A stretch of DNA of 64,000 nt, from assembly GCF_000090795.2 (NCBI RefSeq), contig NW_003546420.1:56017-120016 (forward strand), written 5' to 3'. Positions 32,210-48,045 of this stretch are shown piece by piece (within the stretch, counting starts at the first letter, position 1; the number at the start of each line of letters is the position of its first letter). The position numbers and the translations under genes were made by a program. Origin of the DNA: Amphimedon queenslandica. Lineage: Eukaryota > Porifera > Demospongiae > Haplosclerida > Niphatidae. The notes under the pieces were generated by a model, which made no database searches, had not been told where the DNA came from, and was given only the letters and a program-made list of their open reading frames with translations.

Positions 32210-33006
32210 GAATTATTTTTTGATAAAGTCTAAAGAAATAGAACAAACAAATATTTTTGAACTATGCATGATCTTATAAGGTTTCCTCATGGTCTCATAA
32301 AAAACACACCACTGACTGAACATACCACGTGCAGTACGTACTGTGAAACTAAAGATCCGATTGGTAGAGATCTATGCAACCCAACAAAGGTCAGTACAGG
32401 AAACAAGATAATGACGCGTTAGGAAATCGAACCATAAGTAGGATCACACCAGATCAGCCCGGCAGCATGGCATCGCATGATAGATACATAACTTATAGGT
32501 CTGCAGCAGAGGACAAAGCCCACTAGCCACTAAGCCAGAGACAGTTTCTGTCCAGTACAGCCTGAGCTACTGCTAGCTGCTGTCCTACTAGCAGCTGCAT
32601 GATGATGGCCATCCGACATTTATATAGAGTCGCTAAAACTATTGAGACTTTGTCTCGAGATCTCAAATGGTCCAGTGGGTGTGAAAACATTCATGAGTTT
32701 ATAATGAATAATAATGCAACAAATCAAACACACCACACCACACATTAAGAACACACACAGTGCAAGGAAATGAGACTCAGAAGAATGAGTGATCAACTGA
32801 ATGCCATGCTACTTAATATATTTTAAATTTTATAATTAGAAAAAAAGAAAAAGGTTGTGATGAATGACAGAAATGTTTTGTATGTGCTGTGTTAAGACAG
32901 AGAGAGGGAGGGAGAGTGTATGTGAAATGAATGAATGCCTATATTAATGTTATTGTATTATTAGTAATATTATTGTATCATAATGTGTAAAAACTATTAA
33001 TTATGA
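32210..33006. other. Spacer between CECR2 3' end and SMT promoter
   Basis: About 800 bp without a recognisable exon. It should hold the SMT 5' UTR and promoter on the right of the SMT start, and the CECR2 3' UTR near 33000. Confidence 0.5.
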
Positions 33007-36000
33007 TCAAACAGCTCTTTCACCATCATCTTCCTCTCCTGCTACACCATTAACCTTTCCTCCTTCACCTTCAGCTACTGGAGCAATCTTAGCTAGTTTA
33101 CTGGGAGGAGGAGCTTCAGTAGAAGCTGGTGGTTGGGTGTGGTTACTATCTGTCTTGTGGGTGTGGTCAGTATTGGAGTCTTTAAGAGGTGGAGTCCCTT
33201 CCTCCAGATCTGGTCTAGATCTCTTGACTGGAGGAGTACCTGAACCACTCCTCTGTTGTTGACTCATCAGCCATTGTTGTTGTTGTTGTTGTTGTTGTTG
33301 CTGTTGTTGTTGTTGATGGCGGTGGTGTCTTTGCATCATTTCCATGTACTGCCATCGCTCCATTTCCGCTGGACTGTAACCACGCCCACCATGACCGTAA
33401 AAGGAAGGATCTAAAAATGTGATAAAGTTACGATTAATAGATTATTGTTACTATTAATAGATTCAATGCATTAAGTGGTTAACCTGGATAATGATGGGGT
33501 GGATATTGCATCTGATTGGACGGGTGGTGGTGGGGAGGAGGGGCGTGGCCTCTAGGATACATGTGATGATAAGGCGACTGAGGCTGCTGCATGTGGGGGG
33601 CGTAACCGTTGGACATCATGGGATGATACTGGTGTGGCCAAGAGGGATGGGGAGAAGGGTGTGGATAATGCTTTGGTTTAGGAGGTTCTTTAGAATTACT
33701 GTCACCTTTATGATTAACCTCTTCTTTATGATTAGACTCTTCTTTAGTGACACCATCCTGTGGTTTTCCTCCTTCATCTTTATCATCATCATCACCTTTA
33801 CTGTCAGTAGAACCACCGGTAGCTTTAGTATCTTCACTGTCTCCTTTAGTCAACTGATCTTCATTATTATTAACTTTATCTTTATCAGTTTCAGCAGATT
33901 CAGTATTTGTGGGTGGAGCAGAGGGTGTGGTTACAGGTGGAGCCACGTGATCTTTTGTTTTATTGCTGGGAGAAGCTGAGCTTGGTGGAGTAGCTCCTAA
34001 ATTAATAATAAATAATAATATTAGTTATTAATTATATTTACTTGATTGAGTGGGTGGGGTTTGTGGTCCTGGTCCCCTCATTCTTAACCTCATCTGATAC
34101 TCGTAATAGGCTCGTCTCTGTCTCTCCATCATCATCATCTGCTGGGGGGTGTAACCAGCCCCGCCCATCCCTGGATAAGGTGGGTGCCCATTCCACATTG
34201 AGGGATGGTCCCCCATGGGAGGGGGTGGATAATTTCCCCCAGGGGGTGGGTAACTCCCACCAGGGGGCATTCTATGTCTCATTGATTGATAGTAACGTTC
34301 ATTCATCAAGTGAGGGGGCGGAGGGTATTCCCCTCTCATTTGTGGGTGAGGCCAATTTGGATACATTGATGGGTGTGGCTGATAGGGGTATCCAGGGGGA
34401 GGAGGGTTAGAGGGCGTGTCCCCACCACGAACACTTTTATCATCAGTCTCCTTCACCTCCTTAGACTCATCTTCCTTGAGTGGAGCTTCTTTGGGTGGAG
34501 CATTCTCATCTTGACTCCGCCCATCATCATGCTCATCACCAGAAGTGGGTGGAGTCTGTACGGTACTGGAAACTCTTGGAGAACTAACTCTTTTAGGAAT
34601 ATTAGTAGGCGGGGCACTAGCAGGTGGGGCTTGTTCCATTGGAGGTCCATTAGGCATTTGAGTGGGTGGGACTGGTGCCCCGCCCCTTGGGTTATGTAAT
34701 TGATTGGGCGGCATAGCCCCACCCATTGGATGAGGTCCCCGGGCCATTGGAGGCATTGGGTAATCAGGAGGATACATGTGTTGCCTGTAAGGGGGCGGGG
34801 CTCCGTTCATAGGATAAGGATAACGAGGAGGGTAGTCCGGGGGCGGGTAATACATGTCCCTGGCGGGCGGGCGCATGTGCATGTACGGGGGATAGGGATA
34901 CTGAGGGGGGTATCCCATCATTTCAGGTGACATCATTGGACGCATCATGTGGGGAGGGGGGAACATCCCCCGGCTCATTCCTGGTACCTGTGGTCTCATT
35001 CCCATCAGTTGGGGGTGTGACATAGGCAGGACTACTTTGGACTTGCTTCTCTTTTTCTTTTTAATGTTATCAATTGTGTCATCATCGTCCTCATCCACTT
35101 CGCTCTCCTCCTCGCTCTCCTCTGAGCTCTCAGAGGTTAGTTCAGGAGAGGGTGAGTTCTTCTTCTTCCCTCTCTTTCCCTCCTCCTCCTCCTCCTCAAC
35201 TTTGTTAAGCATCTCATCCACAAACTGTTCTGTCAGCAGTTTCTTCAATAATTCGTCCATCTCTCCAGCCAGTGCATAATACTCACTCTCTTCTCCGTTG
35301 TAAGCTTTGCAGTTGGCAAATATCAGCTCAATGTCAGTGACAAACTAAAGGAAGGTGATAATGATAATAATGAACATGTACAGTGTAGCCTCTTTATTAA
35401 GGACACCATTGGGCCCACACTACCTGTCCTTAATACATGTACAGTGTAGCCTCTCTATTAAGGACACCATTGGGCCCACACTACCTGTCCTTAATACATG
35501 TACAGTGTAGCCTCTCTATTAAGGACACCATTGGGCCCACACTACCTGTCCTTAATACATGTACAGTGTAGCCTCTTTATTAAGGACACCATTGGATCCA
35601 CACTACCTGTCCTTAATGCATGTACAGTGTAGCCTCTTTATTAAGGACACCATTTCAGAGGTGTCCTCATTTTAGAGGTACTTTTGGGACATTACAAAAT
35701 GTCCTCATTATAAAGGTGTCCTTATTAAAGAGGCTACACTGTATACATTCTTTCTTACTTCTTCCTTTGTGGTATATTGCTGTGATTCTATTTTCTTTTC
35801 CACAGTTTGATAGTCCATTGGTTTATCAACTACATCAAAGTAACCAGGGGCAATGTCTTCAGAAACTGGTTCCTCAAAAACCCAGCCATCCTCGTGACGC
35901 CTTAAACCACTCAGAACTAATAAAATACAATAATAATATATACATGTACATGTACATATGTTGTGTGGAAAGTTTGAGCTGATTACAATCAAAATTGGAT

Positions 36001-38171
36001 TTTTTTATGAATTTTTAAAGTTGCTGCATATCCTAGCTACTGTATATTACAAGTATAAGGTCTATTCTCAGCTCATTTAGAATGCTCAACCAATGTACAG
36101 TAACCAATGTACAGTAACCAATGTACAGTAACCAATGTACAGTAACCAATGTACAGTAACCAATGTACAGTAACCAATGTACAGTAACCAATGTACAGTA
36201 ACCAATGTACAGTAACCAATATATGTGTACATGTACATGTACATACCTTTATACATGGCAGTGTAGAGCACTTCATCTTTGTAAGAGTCTTCAATGAGAT
36301 GCTGTGTCTCTACTACTCCTTGTACTGCTCCTATAGCAGCTTGCCTTGGTCCACTCAGTTCCCCACTCATGGCCAGGGACCAGTTCTTCTCCTCCTCTTG
36401 TCGCTGCTTTATTTGTTCCTCTTCTTTTGCTTTACGTCTTTTAATCACTTCCTCCATCTTCTCCCTGTGCTTTCTCTCAGCTTCAGCTTCTTTCTGGGCT
36501 CTCTCCTCAGCTTCAAGTAGTCTGTTCTCTTCTCGCTGCTTCTCTCTTGCTAGAGCTTCATATATCTCCTGATAAACAAATAAAAAAACAAATTAAAGTA
36601 AATAAAAAATAAAATAATACTTCTTCTGCCTTCTGTGCTAGTCTGTCTGATGTCCTCCTAGGCATCTCAGCCAACAACTTCTTCTTAAACATCTTCTCCT
36701 AACAAATAAATCAACAGTTAATTAATAGTTATTAAACTAGTACTACCTTCTGATGTAGACTATGGAGTACATCAGGTAGGAGCTCATTGTTGATGTAATT
36801 GTAGAGTTTCCGTCCCTCCCCCCTCTTTGTGTTGCTCAGGTCCTCAACAAGCTCCTCCCACTCCTCCACTGTAGAACACACCATCTTCCAGACCCCACCC
36901 TCCTCCTCTCCGTCAGTCTGAGGGGGCGGGGTCAGGACCTTATTTGTCTTAGAGCCACGCCCTTTCTTTCCTTTGGGACCTGTGGACTGGTCCTGTTTGG
37001 TTTTACGAGGAGGTTTCTTCTTTGGAGTCTCCAGGTAGAGCCTCGTACCATAAAAGTACCAGTAGACATTACCAGACTCATCTTTACCAATTGATTGGAC
37101 ACGTAATGTAGGCCCATCTAAACCCTACAGAATACAATAGACACAGTACACCTATCAATGGAGGGTACTGCCCCTCACATAGAGTGGTAATTGTACTGGT
37201 GCTATTATATAATACAGTTTGTGTATAGAGGTACAGTACATATTAGAGTAGACTAGAGGACTACAGTATCATTAATACAATACACACACAGTACACCTAT
37301 TAATGGAGGATGCTACATTAAGACAGTGTGATATCATGTACTGTATACTGGTACATGTTAGAGTAGACTGGAGGTGAGTGAATATGTCAATTGTCAGTAA
37401 CAATGGCAGCACTTGTAGAGGCTCAGCTAGTATTATGAATTAAGATAAAACAAGATGTTGTATGAGGCACAGGTGGTAGAGCATGTACTGTATATCATTG
37501 AGAAGGAGTTGGAATAAAAGGAATGTGCATAATCTCTAGCTTATAATATTCAGAGGGCACTAGGGAGCAGTACATTTATAAACAACATTCATTTTTGATA
37601 TAATCCAAAACCACAAACACACACACAGTTAGTCTTACCCTCAGCAGGTCACCAATGTCATCCAGCTCCATCCTCCAGTGGATCATTTTATGAAGAATCT
37701 CAACCTTAGTACGAGTGTCCAGATCCCTGCAATAAGTACATGTAGCATTAAATAATATTAACTACATGTACATGTACATGTACATGTAACATTAGGTACA
37801 TGTACATGTACCAAGTACATGTAAACTTTATAAGGCAAAGGTTTCAAAAGTGACACACAATTAAAATTTGTTGGCCAATTTTGTCTCAATTTTAAATGGA
37901 TCAAAAGGTTGTAAATGATCCACCAAGTCAACTCATGCCTTTCTAATCCATTCTCAACCACAACACTACAATATCAGTCCAATATATACATGTACATATT
38001 GATGGTTAAGGAAAGAACTAGTATGTCTCTACTATTAGGACAAGAGAGCCAGACGAATCTCGTTATGACCAACTTGTAAATTTTGTCCTTGTGGGGATTC
38101 CATTCTTCTCCAAGATGATCTACCCTCCATTGCAAGTGCATTTTAAGAAAGAACTCCCAATTCTCCTCACT

Positions 38172-38235
<64 letters not shown>

Positions 38236-38385
38236 AGTAGTTGGTGGTTTAAATATTTAAAAACATACTTGACTTCTTTATCAACTATCCCATTCAGCAA
38301 TCCACAATAGAGATTGACCAATAATGAGGGAGTGGAGCCATCTTTGACTTCATCAAGTAGTAATGTGTCCTCTAACTCCTGAGGA

Positions 38386-38416
<31 letters not shown>

Positions 38417-38890
38417 AGAAGGAAAGAGAGAGGGAGAGAGAAAGAGCTCGGATATAAACATGACTTACATGTCATTACACAGTAGGGTAGTGTGTACATG
38501 TACATGTTATAGAAGTCAAACATGTCCTTGTAATGTACCTCATATTAATGTCTACATCTATTCATTAGAAGACGTGAACTGCACTTTATTATAAGTTACA
38601 TGACAAAGTGTACTTGTATCATTATAACGTGTATAAGTACCTCAATATCAAAGTCAACTAGTTTGAAAGGTTTAGCGAAAATGTGACAAAAATGAGCAAT
38701 ACAGGGCACTTCCCACCAACTACGAATATCTGCAAAGAATTAATAATAATAATAATGATGATGATGATTACAATTATAATGATGTAAGAATTATTACAAT
38801 AATGTTTAATATACAAATTATTATTATTTCAATGATGTTTGTAAACTACAAAATGCTAATTAACGTGTTTTTGAATGTCTTACCGTCCAT
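33007..38890 (-). CDS. CECR2: CECR2-type bromodomain chromatin remodelling subunit
   Basis: Read on the minus strand from ATG at 38890 to TGA at 33007. A 7-base coding first exon splices to IRSWWEVPCIAHFCHIFAKP, which matches the vertebrate CECR2 start (LRSWWEVPAIAHFC). Then follow LVNLYCGLLNGIVDKEV, TKVEILHKMIHWRMELDDI, GNVYWYFYGTRLYLETP and a charged coiled region (36600-36280). The bromodomain is WVFEEPVSEDIAPGYFDVV plus FANCKAYNGEESEYYA (35920-35270), with the acetyl-lysine-binding Asn present. The C-terminal half is acidic, then Pro/Met/Tyr-rich, with a Gln run of about 16 near 33300. CECR2 pairs with an ISWI ATPase (CERF complex). Introns carry several minisatellites, listed separately. 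Confidence 0.95.
35390..35623 (+). repeat. ~60-bp tandem repeat, four copies, in CECR2 intron
   Basis: The unit begins 'tacagtgtagcctcttta' and continues through 'ttaaggacaccattgggccc' and 'acactacctgtccttaatac'. Four copies lie head to tail and lead into the foldback element at 35624, which starts with the same sequence. Confidence 0.93.
35624..35742. mobile_element. 119-bp foldback element in CECR2 intron
   Basis: The left arm, ACAGTGTAGCCTCTTTATTA then AGGACACC, is repeated inverted at the right end as ggtgtccttattaaagaggc followed by tacactgt. There is one mismatch in 28. The interior is short (gtcctcattttagaggtac and related). The 60-bp tandem repeats to its left contain the same arm. 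Confidence 0.85.
36086..36222 (+). repeat. 14-bp minisatellite in CECR2 intron
   Basis: About ten perfect head-to-tail copies of 'ccaatgtacagtaa'. The repeat unit contains the palindromic core TGTACA. Confidence 0.97.
38165..38235 (+). repeat. (GA)n microsatellite in CECR2 intron
   Basis: A GA array of about 70 bp on the plus strand. On the gene strand it is a CT tract at a splice acceptor, as in tetraspanin 3. A second, shorter one is at 38387-38410. Confidence 0.9.
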
Positions 38891-39644
38891 GCTTCTCTTT
38901 AAAAGCAAGGAGAGAAAGAGAGAGGGAGAGAGAGGGAAAGCGGGAGCCGCTTATCTTTACTTTTCGAAAAATCTAAGAAATAAAGGTTTTGGGGGAGATG
39001 CTTCTGCCTAAAGGCTGGAAACCTGGAGACTAAAAACTGGCAAAAGAGTCGTTACTCGAATCAAAAGAAGAGAAGAGAACCACCTCTATTGTAAGTGTGT
39101 ACCCTCACGTATATTCAAGCGAGAAAGAGGAGGAGTTAATGGGTGGAGACTACACAACTCGATAAAATTTTTGTGGATAGACCAGAAAAATTAAAAAAGG
39201 CGGTGCTTGAATGTGACATACTGCGCTTGCGCAGAAGTCTCCGTTTATTGTTAGTAAAATTTAAATCACCAAAACTTTATACACGAAGGAATGAGAAAAA
39301 TGAAATTACCGGATACTTGCACTTGGGAGTATCCGGAAAATGAAAAAAATGCCATTTTTTCATTCCTTTGTGTATAAAGTTTTGGTGATTTCAATTTTAC
39401 TAATAATATACGGACTTGTAAATCACAACCAAACAAAATGGCGGCTTTCTCACATAGATCCCTAATCCTAAAACCATTCCTTTCTATCTTTCCTATACTC
39501 CTCTATATCATAAGAGAGACTCTTAAGGACTAAAGAGAGAAGGAGACACCCAAACTTCTCCTAAAAGGAGAGTAATATAACCTGGGGGAGTGTACAAGGC
39601 GTGGTTTCAAGCGACCACGTGCTGTCAGCCCGTCGACTCAGAAG
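38891..39644. promoter_or_regulatory. Divergent promoter region CECR2/NAT10
   Basis: The 754 bp between the two start codons holds 5' UTRs, a foldback element (39235-39417), and the short sequence 'aaaatggcggctttctcac' near 39440, which resembles a YY1-like AAAATGGCGGC site. There is no coding frame beyond short chance ones. Confidence 0.55.
39235..39417. mobile_element. 183-bp foldback element between CECR2 and NAT10
   Basis: The left arm reads AAGTCTCCGTTTATTGTTAG, then taaaatttaaatcaccaaaa and ctttatacac. The right arm is its inverse: ttttggtgatttcaatttta followed by ctaataatatacggactt. The arms are about 80 bp at high identity, and a short loop contains 'cggatactt' and 'agtatccgg'. It can fold into one long hairpin. 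Confidence 0.85.
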
Positions 39645-40334
39645 ATGCCTAGAAAGAAAGTGGACAACAGAATCAAGACACTCATTGAGAATGGGGTCGA
39701 GTCAGGGCACAGGAGCCTCTTTCTCATACTCGGGGAGAAAGGGCGAGACCAGGTAAGTGGAGTCCTCAGGTCTGTACTAACTAATCTATAATAATATTAT
39801 TAGGTTGTTTTGTTGCATCACATGCTCAGTAAGGCTTCCATAAAGTCTCGTCCCAGCGTCCTCTGGTGCTACAAGAAGGAACTGGGTTTCTCCACTCATC
39901 GAAAGAAGAGAATGAAGCAAATGAAGAAGAAGTTAAAGTCTTCAGGCTCAGCAGAAGGGAGCGATGAGAATCCATTTGACCTCTTCATATCATCAACTTC
40001 AATAAGATACTGCTATTACTCTGACACTCACCGTATCCTTGGTAACACTTATGGGATGTGTGTGTTACAGGTAATTAATTAATTAATTAATAATTCATTC
40101 ATTAATTAATTTATTATTTTTAGGATTTTGAGGCCATTACTCCCAACCTGTTAGCTCGTACAGTAGAGACTGTTGAAGGGGGCGGAGCTATTGTGATATT
40201 GCTACAGAACATGACGTCCCTGAAGCAGCTATACACTATGACAATGGACGTACACTCTAGATATAGGACTGAGGCACATCAGCATGTGGTGGGACGATTT
40301 AATGAGAGGTAATTTATTAATTAATTGATAATTG

Positions 40335-40375
<41 letters not shown>

Positions 40376-43300
40376 TATTATTATTATTATTATTATTATT
40401 ATTTGGTAGGTTCATATTATCTCTTGCTGATACCAAGTGTTGTTTGGTGATTGATGACCAGTTGAATGTGATTCCTCTCTCATCAGCAATGAAGACCATT
40501 GAGCCATTGCAACATAAATCAAAAGTACCTCCAATGTACATGTACATTGTTGCTAATAGTGCTGTACAGCTGGTAATTTTGAAGGATATATCTTGGTGAT
40601 TGTGATAGCCGTTTGCCAAATTAAGCTCAGCATTTTAAACTATTATGTACATGCTGAATGGCTTTTGACCACAAATTTGCCAAATTAAAACTGACCAATC
40701 ACCAAAAGTTTAATAATTATTAGCTGAAACCCTCTCCTCCTAAATTACCAGGTGTGCAGTGTCATTCATTCTGTAGGATGAGTCCTTATCGTCTCAGCAA
40801 GTGGAGCTACAGTCTCTCAAGGAATCCTTACAAGATACCCAACCAGTCGGTTCTTTATTGTCCTCTGCCAAGACTCTTGATCAAGGGAAGGCTGTTCTTA
40901 AATGTATAGAGGCCATTTCTGAAAAGACTCTATCCAGCACTGTTGCTATCACGGCAAGCAGGGGGCGGGGTAAGAGTGCAGCTCTGGGTCTTGCTATAGC
41001 TGGAGCTGTTGCTTTTAGGTAAGCCCCTCCCCTGCCCCTCCCACTAATTAATGTTTAATTATATTCATTAGTTATTCCAATATATTTGTGACGAGTCCAT
41101 CTCCTGAGAACCTAAAGACTTTGTTTGAGTTTGTTTTAAAAGGTTTTGATGCTCTGGGTTATCAGGAGCATGAGGACTATACCGTGATACAGAGCACCAA
41201 CCCTGAGTTCAACAAGGCAGTCATTAGGATCAATGTTTACACCCAGCACAGACAAACTATTCAATATATTTCACCGAGCGACTCTCATAAACTAGAACAG
41301 GCGGAGCTGGTCTGTATTGATGAAGCAGCTGCTATTCCTCTCCCGCTAGTCAAGAACCTGTTGGGTCCTTACCTGGTGTTCATGGCCTCCACTGTTAATG
41401 GATATGAGGGAACAGGAAGATCACTGTCCCTCAAACTGATAGAGCAACTGAGGAGACAGAGTGTGGTAGGGGGTGGAGCCTCAGGTAATCAATTAATTAC
41501 TTTATTATTATTATTGTTATTATTGTCATCAGGTCGTGTGTTGCATGAGGTGTCCTTATCTGAGCCTATTCGTTATTCATCTGGTGATCATGTGGAGCAA
41601 TGGCTACATAAGGTCCTATGTTTGGATGCTGCCAATATCTCCAGGATAATAACAGGCTGCCCTCCTCCCAAAGACTGTCAACTGTTAGTTTATTAGAAGA
41701 ATCTAATAATGAACTCTCTCTTCCTACCAGGTATTATGTTAATCGGGATACCTTGTTCTCATATCACAAGTCTTCTGAGGTCTTCCTTCATCAAATGATG
41801 TCCCTCTATGTCTCCTCCCATTACAAGAACACTCCCAATGATCTCCAGCTCCTCTCTGATGCACCTGCCCACCACATGTTTGTACTCCTCCCTCCAGTGA
41901 CCGACCAGCAGACTACACTCCCTGACATTCTCTGTGTAATACAGGTACAGGTACAGGTACATGTACTTCTAGTTTCTGTCAATCAAAACTTATCAACTCT
42001 TTTACTGTTTAATATAATTATTGTAACTGTTCCCCAACTAACTACATGATCATGATCATCATCATTACTGTGTTCCTCCTCTTCCTTCATTCATCATGTC
42101 CCTGTCCATATCTCCTTAGGTTTGTTTGGAGGGTCAGATATCCAAAGGTTCTATAATGTCCGGCCTGTCCCAGGGGAAGAGAGCATCAGGTGACCTCATA
42201 CCATGGACTTTATCTCAACAGGTTCATAATAACCAGTCCCACTTTTATTGATATTAGTATAACCACACGCTAGTTTGTTGATCATGATTTTCCAAGTCTT
42301 TCTGGTGTTAGAATTGTTCGTATTGCAACACATCCAGATGTTATTGGAGTGAGTCACTACTGCATACATGACATACTGTAACTGTAACTAACTGTAACTG
42401 TTACTACTCCATGTAACTGTAACTGTAACTAATGACTCTTCATTCTCTGATTCATTGCAGTAGATGTGCTTTATGTGTTAGTATACTGATTCTCCATAGA
42501 TGGGTTATGGGTCTCAGGCGTTGCAGCTGTTAGTGAATTATTACGAAGGGAAGTTCCCTAATCTTGAAGAAGACACTAATGAAATGGACACTTCAAAACC
42601 AATTGAAAAGGTAATTAATATTCATTGATTATTATTAATTATTAATTAGGATGATGTCATTGTTCCTCGTTCAAACCTCCCCCCATTATTAACTAAACTA
42701 TCGGAGAGGGTTCCAGAATCATTGGATTATGTAGGCGTGTCATACGGACTCACACCTCAGTTATTAAAGTGGGTGTGGGTTATTTCAATTAATAATTAAT
42801 AATTAATAATTATTAATTGTTTCGTTAGGTTTTGGAAGAGAGCTGGTTTTTGTCCAGTGTACCTCAGACAGACTCCGGTAGGTGTGGCTAATCGTTGTCA
42901 TGGTTACGTGTCTATTTATAGAATGATTTGACGGGAGAGCACTCCTGCATAATGATAAGGACCCTAGATACTGACTCTGACTGGCTCTACCAGTATCACA
43001 AAGGTACTCTAGACCTTTATAAACTAACCGTCTACTGTACACCTTTCATTGCTTGATCTGATGCACATATATGTACATGTACATGGTACATGGTTTTGTG
43101 TTGTGTTCTATTTTTAGATTTTTGTAATCGCTTTCTGTATCTACTTTCGTTCCAATTTTCTGAGTTCCCTGCCTCCCTGGCCCTCTCTCTCCTTCAAGCT
43201 AAGGGACTAGAGTTATGTCACCTCTCACACGATCAGTTGATGACTCATTTCAATAATTACGACCTCAAGAGGCTCGATCTCTACTCTCGTAACATGGCTG

Positions 43301-44075
43301 ACTATCATCTTGTCACTGATCTAATTCCAAAGTGTACGACCAACTTTTATCATAATTTAATTAATTTATTTATTTTAGTGTCTCTCCTTTATTTTACTAA
43401 CAAGGTTTCATTCTCGTTGTCATTAATTCAAAAGGTTTTTGAATTATTAATTATTTTAAACTTTAATTGTCTTTTTTAGTCTATTCTCATTAGAATTGGA
43501 CTACAGCACAAGAGGATAGAGACACTAGAGGTAAGTGGGAGGGGCAATGTATCATTATTATTATTATTATTATTAATAGTCGGAATTACAACTACCCATA
43601 TCCCAGTTAATGGCTCTATTTAATCGCTGTATTCGTAAATTTGTTTCGAGTTTCAATTCAATAAAAGAGGAGGTCATTGCCAAAGAGCTCCCTCCATCTT
43701 TAGCCCCACCTCCTGAGACACGCCCACTCAAGGAAGGGCTCGAGGCGGAGCTAACTAAAGCAGCAGATTCCGTTTCAAAAGAACTCAAAATGAAGAATAG
43801 TGATTTATCAGAGTGAGTAGGTGTGGTTTAGCTGCTAGTGGATGTGGTTTATTTTATAGGTTTGCTATTGATGCTGACGATGGCTGGACTGATGCTCTCT
43901 CCTCTGGGAAAGATATGAATATCGTTAGTGTTGCTAGGTAACAGTTCTAATTAATGCACATGTGATATTGATTGCTGTCTCAAGGTCAAAACGAAGAGTT
44001 TCAGCAGTTGATGAAGATTCGAATGATAAGAAAATAAAGAAATTTAAGAAACAGAAAAAGGGCAAGCACAACTAG
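39645..44075 (+). CDS. NAT10: RNA cytidine acetyltransferase NAT10
   Basis: Many short exons, of which the first two are 39645-39752 and 39804-40070. The start MPRKKVDNRIKTLIENGV and the following HRSLFLILGEKGRDQVVLLH are the conserved N-terminus. Later come LARTVETVEGGGAIVILLQN, the Walker A motif TASRGRGKSAALG (about 40950), VCIDEAAAIPLPLVKNLLGP (Walker B region, about 41310) and NGYEGTGRSLSLKL. The GNAT region is VRIVRIATHPDVIG joined to MGYGSQALQLLVNYYEG (about 42320-42560), with the acetyl-CoA-binding turn. The tail is lysine-rich and ends KKGKHN. NAT10 (Kre33 in yeast) makes N4-acetylcytidine in 18S rRNA and some tRNAs, using ATP, in the nucleolus. Confidence 0.96.
40333..40402 (+). repeat. 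(TAA)n joined to (TTA)n, inverted, in NAT10 intron
   Basis: About 35 bp of TAA followed directly by about 30 bp of TTA. This makes a self-complementary microsatellite inside a short intron. Confidence 0.93.
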
Positions 44076-44222
44076 AACTTAATCTATAAATCATTCATTT
44101 ATTGTGTCTAGTAGTCCTTCATGGACTCCTATTGTTAATATATAGTTACTGCCTCTCTCTCTCTGTATAATAAAGTTTATGTTTAAAAATCAAAAAGTGT
44201 TTGAAATTGAAACAAAACTGAG

Positions 44223-47957
<3,735 letters not shown>

Positions 47958-48045
47958 TTTATATGTATTTCCCGCCAAATGGTGGGCCGGACTGAGCCCG
48001 CCATCGAATTTGATTCCCGGGACATCTTACTGCGCATGCGTAACA
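47958..48045. promoter_or_regulatory. Divergent promoter PRIM1/PCTP-like gene
   Basis: Only 88 bp separate the two start codons. The interval contains tgcgcatgcg, a GC palindrome resembling an NRF1-type site (GCGCATGCGC). It is probably a compact bidirectional promoter. Confidence 0.6.

Noticed and set aside
33491-33979. Long plus-strand frame over CECR2
   Set aside because: It is antisense to the low-complexity CECR2 exon and has no domain. The minus-strand reading is clearly the gene.
36086-36222. Regular repeats that could be mistaken for a CRISPR array
   Set aside because: The 14-bp units are contiguous with no unique spacers, and the context is a eukaryotic intron.
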